Notes under the pieces: model-generated
What the model saw: only the letters and a program-made list of their open reading frames with translations
Told to the model about the DNA's origin: nothing
The model's database searches: none
Assembly (NCBI RefSeq): GCF_035306585.1
Contig: NZ_DATGNU010000085.1
Location: forward strand, 1 to 8,248
From: Galbibacter sp035306585
GTDB taxonomy: Bacteria > Bacteroidota > Bacteroidia > Flavobacteriales > Flavobacteriaceae
Direction: 5' to 3'
DNA length: 8,248 nucleotides
Program-made: the position numbers and the translations under genes
Shown: positions 6,461 to 8,248 of the stretch, one piece after another
How the letters are laid out: every line of letters begins with the position of its first letter
How positions within the stretch are numbered: the stretch's first letter is position 1

Positions 6461-7939
6461 ATGGAACCTAGCTATATACTATTAATTCTAGTACTATATT
6501 TTGTAGTTTTATTGATTATTTCTCTAGTAACCAGTGACAAAGAAGAGGACAATGAAAACTTCTTTAAAGCCAAAAGGCAATCCCCGTGGTTCGTGGTCGC
6601 CTTTGGAATGATTGGGGCTTCGCTTAGCGGCGTAACTTTTATTTCTGTGCCTGGATGGGTGGAGACTTCTCAGTTTAGTTATATGCAGGTTGTCTTAGGT
6701 TACTTACTAGGTTATTTAGTCATTGGAACTGTTCTTCTTCCCTTGTATTACCGAATGAACCTCACCTCCATTTACACCTATTTGGAACAACGCTTTGGGA
6801 TAAATAGTTATAAAACAGGAGCCTCGTTTTTTATACTCTCCAGAGTGGTAGGCGCTAGTTTTAGATTGTTTTTAGTTGCCAATGTACTGCAAGCTCTAGC
6901 CTTCGACGTCATAGGTATTCCTTATTGGACTACTGTAAGCATTACCATTGCCCTTATTTGGCTCTACACCTTTAAAAGCGGAATAAAAACCGTAGTATGG
7001 ACCGACACACTTCAAACACTTTTTATGTTAATTGCACTAGGGGTGACCATAATGGTTCTGTATGATGAAATGAACATTCCTCAAGGAATTATCTCTTTTA
7101 TTTCGGAAAGCTCACTATCAAAAACTTTCTTTTTTGAGGACATCAACAGTGTGAATTATTTCTGGAAACAATTTTTATCAGGTGCCTTTATCGCCATTGT
7201 AATGACTGGATTGGACCAGGATATGATGCAAAAAAACCTAAGTTGCCGCACCCTAAAAGATTCTCAAAAAAACATGTTTTGGTTCACGATCATCCTTACG
7301 GTGGTAAACTTGGCATTCATGAGCTTAGGAGTGCTTTTAACACTCTATGCTCAGCAAAATGGCATCGAGGCCCATAACGACCAACTCTTCCCTGTTTTGG
7401 CAAAAGATTATCTAGGTCCTGTAGTGTTTATCTCATTTATTATAGGGCTGGTAGCTGCAGCATACAGCAGTGCCGATAGTGCTTTAACAGCATTAACTAC
7501 AAGCTTTAGTGTTGACATATTAGCCATTGACAAAAGGCATTCTCTTAAAAGTCAGGTACAAATTCGCAAACGTGTTCACCTGCTTTTTTCGCTGGTTTTA
7601 ATATTTGTCATCATAAGTTTTAAATACCTTATAAAAGATGAAAGTGTCATTGCAAAGCTATTTGTCTTTACAGGGTACACCTATGGGCCTTTACTTGGGA
7701 TGTATAGTTTTGGACTCTTCACAAATCTTAAAACCAGGGATAATCTCATTCCTTTTATCGCCTTGTGTTCCCCTGTCCTGGCTTATTTTATCAGCCTTTA
7801 CAGCAATAGGTGGCTTGGGTTTGATTTTGGTTTTTTTGTACTCATTCTAAATGGAGCACTCACCTTCATTGGATTATTAATTTTCAGCAATATTAAATCC
7901 AGTAATTTAAGCAAATTAATACTGTCCGGTGGAAAGTAA
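6461..7939 (+). CDS. Sodium:solute symporter (SSS family)
   Basis: A 492-residue, strongly hydrophobic inner-membrane protein with roughly 13 predicted transmembrane segments, the usual number for the SSS (SGLT/PutP) family. The first core helix contains the typical broken-helix sequence FGMIGASLSGVTFISVPGW. Ser336 and Ser337 in AAYSSADSALTAL align with the paired hydroxyl residues of the Na2 sodium site in vSGLT and PutP. It should import a solute with Na+; the solute cannot be read from the sequence. I start at the ATG at 6461 (MEPSYILLILVLY) because the first membrane helix follows at once and a perfect -7 promoter element covers the upstream TTG. Its last 24 bp, including codons for ILSGGK and the stop, overlap the end of the convergent CoA-binding gene. 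It is the only plus-strand gene here. Confidence 0.92.
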   Translation: MEPSYILLILVLYFVVLLIISLVTSDKEEDNENFFKAKRQSPWFVVAFGMIGASLSGVTFISVPGWVETSQFSYMQVVLGYLLGYLVIGTVLLPLYYRMNLTSIYTYLEQRFGINSYKTGASFFILSRVVGASFRLFLVANVLQALAFDVIGIPYWTTVSITIALIWLYTFKSGIKTVVWTDTLQTLFMLIALGVTIMVLYDEMNIPQGIISFISESSLSKTFFFEDINSVNYFWKQFLSGAFIAIVMTGLDQDMMQKNLSCRTLKDSQKNMFWFTIILTVVNLAFMSLGVLLTLYAQQNGIEAHNDQLFPVLAKDYLGPVVFISFIIGLVAAAYSSADSALTALTTSFSVDILAIDKRHSLKSQVQIRKRVHLLFSLVLIFVIISFKYLIKDESVIAKLFVFTGYTYGPLLGMYSFGLFTNLKTRDNLIPFIALCSPVLAYFISLYSNRWLGFDFGFFVLILNGALTFIGLLIFSNIKSSNLSKLILSGGK

Positions 7940-8248
7940 CACCAATGTACATGCCTGTTCCACCATTATCCCATGAGATTCTAAAAGAGCATAGAAGGTA
8001 GGATTTTCAGTTCCTGGGTTAAAAATTACTCGTCTGGGTTTTAAATCGATAATATACTGGTAATAGGCCTGCTGATTGGTGGGGTTCAAATATAGACTTA
8101 CGGTATCTATATTTTCAAAACTTATTGGCTGTGTCGAAATAGCTACCCCAGCAACACTTCCTTCTTTTAAACCAATTGCTACCGTTTCAATTTTATTGGC
8201 AGAAAGACGCTGTAAGGCCATATAACTATAGCGGTTCGGGTTAAGTGA
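7916..8248 (-). CDS. CoA-binding domain protein (Rossmann-type), N-terminus beyond right edge
   Basis: The frame is open to the window edge: upstream of the ATG at 8221 it reads SLNPNRYSY and continues into MALQRL, matching the family's usual GASxNPxRYSxxAxxxL nucleotide-binding loop. The real start is therefore about 10-15 codons outside the window, and the ATG at 8221 is internal. The visible 110 residues contain the later conserved parts, IDTVSLYLNP, PRRVIFNPGTENP and the terminal ACTLVLLSTGQY. These small cytoplasmic proteins have the succinyl-CoA-synthetase-like CoA-binding fold; their biological role is not established. It converges on the symporter gene with a 24-bp tail overlap. Confidence 0.9.
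   Translation of the reverse strand, partial: SLNPNRYSYMALQRLSANKIETVAIGLKEGSVAGVAISTQPISFENIDTVSLYLNPTNQQAYYQYIIDLKPRRVIFNPGTENPTFYALLESHGIMVEQACTLVLLSTGQY

Noticed and set aside
7638..7850. 70-codon open frame on the plus strand inside the symporter gene
   Set aside because: Alternate-frame shadow; its hydrophobic look comes from the T-rich codons of the membrane helices in the real frame.
1..8248. A new defence, mobile or biosynthetic system
   Set aside because: All but one of the genes fall in familiar conserved families in a familiar flavobacterial order; I saw no transposase, integrase, repeat array, toxin-antitoxin pair or phage gene.

Overview
The window is chromosomal DNA from a member of the Bacteroidota, most likely Flavobacteriia. 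Evidence: it is moderately AT-rich; start codons lack Shine-Dalgarno sequences; several upstream regions carry the Bacteroidota -7 promoter element TAnnTTTG or close variants; and the encoded proteins have flavobacterial wording (CinA with GNAGPVKGDSDAEIGTV, RecR with DELEYADEVTLGRSILNR, a secreted carboxypeptidase-regulatory-like protein). From memory, the gene order (CoA-binding protein, sodium:solute symporter, recR, E2 acyltransferase, 3'-5' exonuclease, FAH hydrolase, Hpt, cinA, rpmB) is a familiar housekeeping block of this group.

Layout. Nearly everything is on the minus strand, so transcription runs right to left. At the right edge is a CoA-binding protein cut by the window (7916-8248). 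Converging on it from the plus strand is a sodium:solute symporter (6461-7939); the two stop ends overlap by 24 bp. The symporter and recR (5762-6382) are divergent across 78 bp. After recR come a 98-bp AT-rich gap, an E2 acyltransferase of a 2-oxoacid dehydrogenase complex (4317-5663), and a 236-bp gap of unusually high GC with no clear gene. Then follows a compact operon: DEDDh exonuclease (3304-4080), a secreted carboxypeptidase-regulatory-like protein that starts on the last base of the exonuclease stop codon, an FAH-family hydrolase (1706-2317), an orphan Hpt protein (1359-1694) and cinA (106-1353). Next is a promoter (about 66-96) and the first 10 codons of rpmB (L28) leaving the left edge.

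The genes are mostly unrelated housekeeping functions: recombinational repair (recR, exonuclease), nucleotide-cofactor repair (cinA), 2-oxoacid metabolism (E2, FAH hydrolase), transport and phosphorelay. I see no mobile element, CRISPR array, rRNA, tRNA or defence cassette, and no convincing new multi-gene system. The most interesting signal is in the secreted protein. Its frame ends at CTT TGA, the same heptamer core used by the programmed +1 frameshift of prfB, and a +1 step there opens 52 more codons that look like the true C-terminus and close the operon gap to 26 bp. Second are the coding-like composition of the 4081-4316 gap and an Asp-to-Asn change in the E2 catalytic motif.
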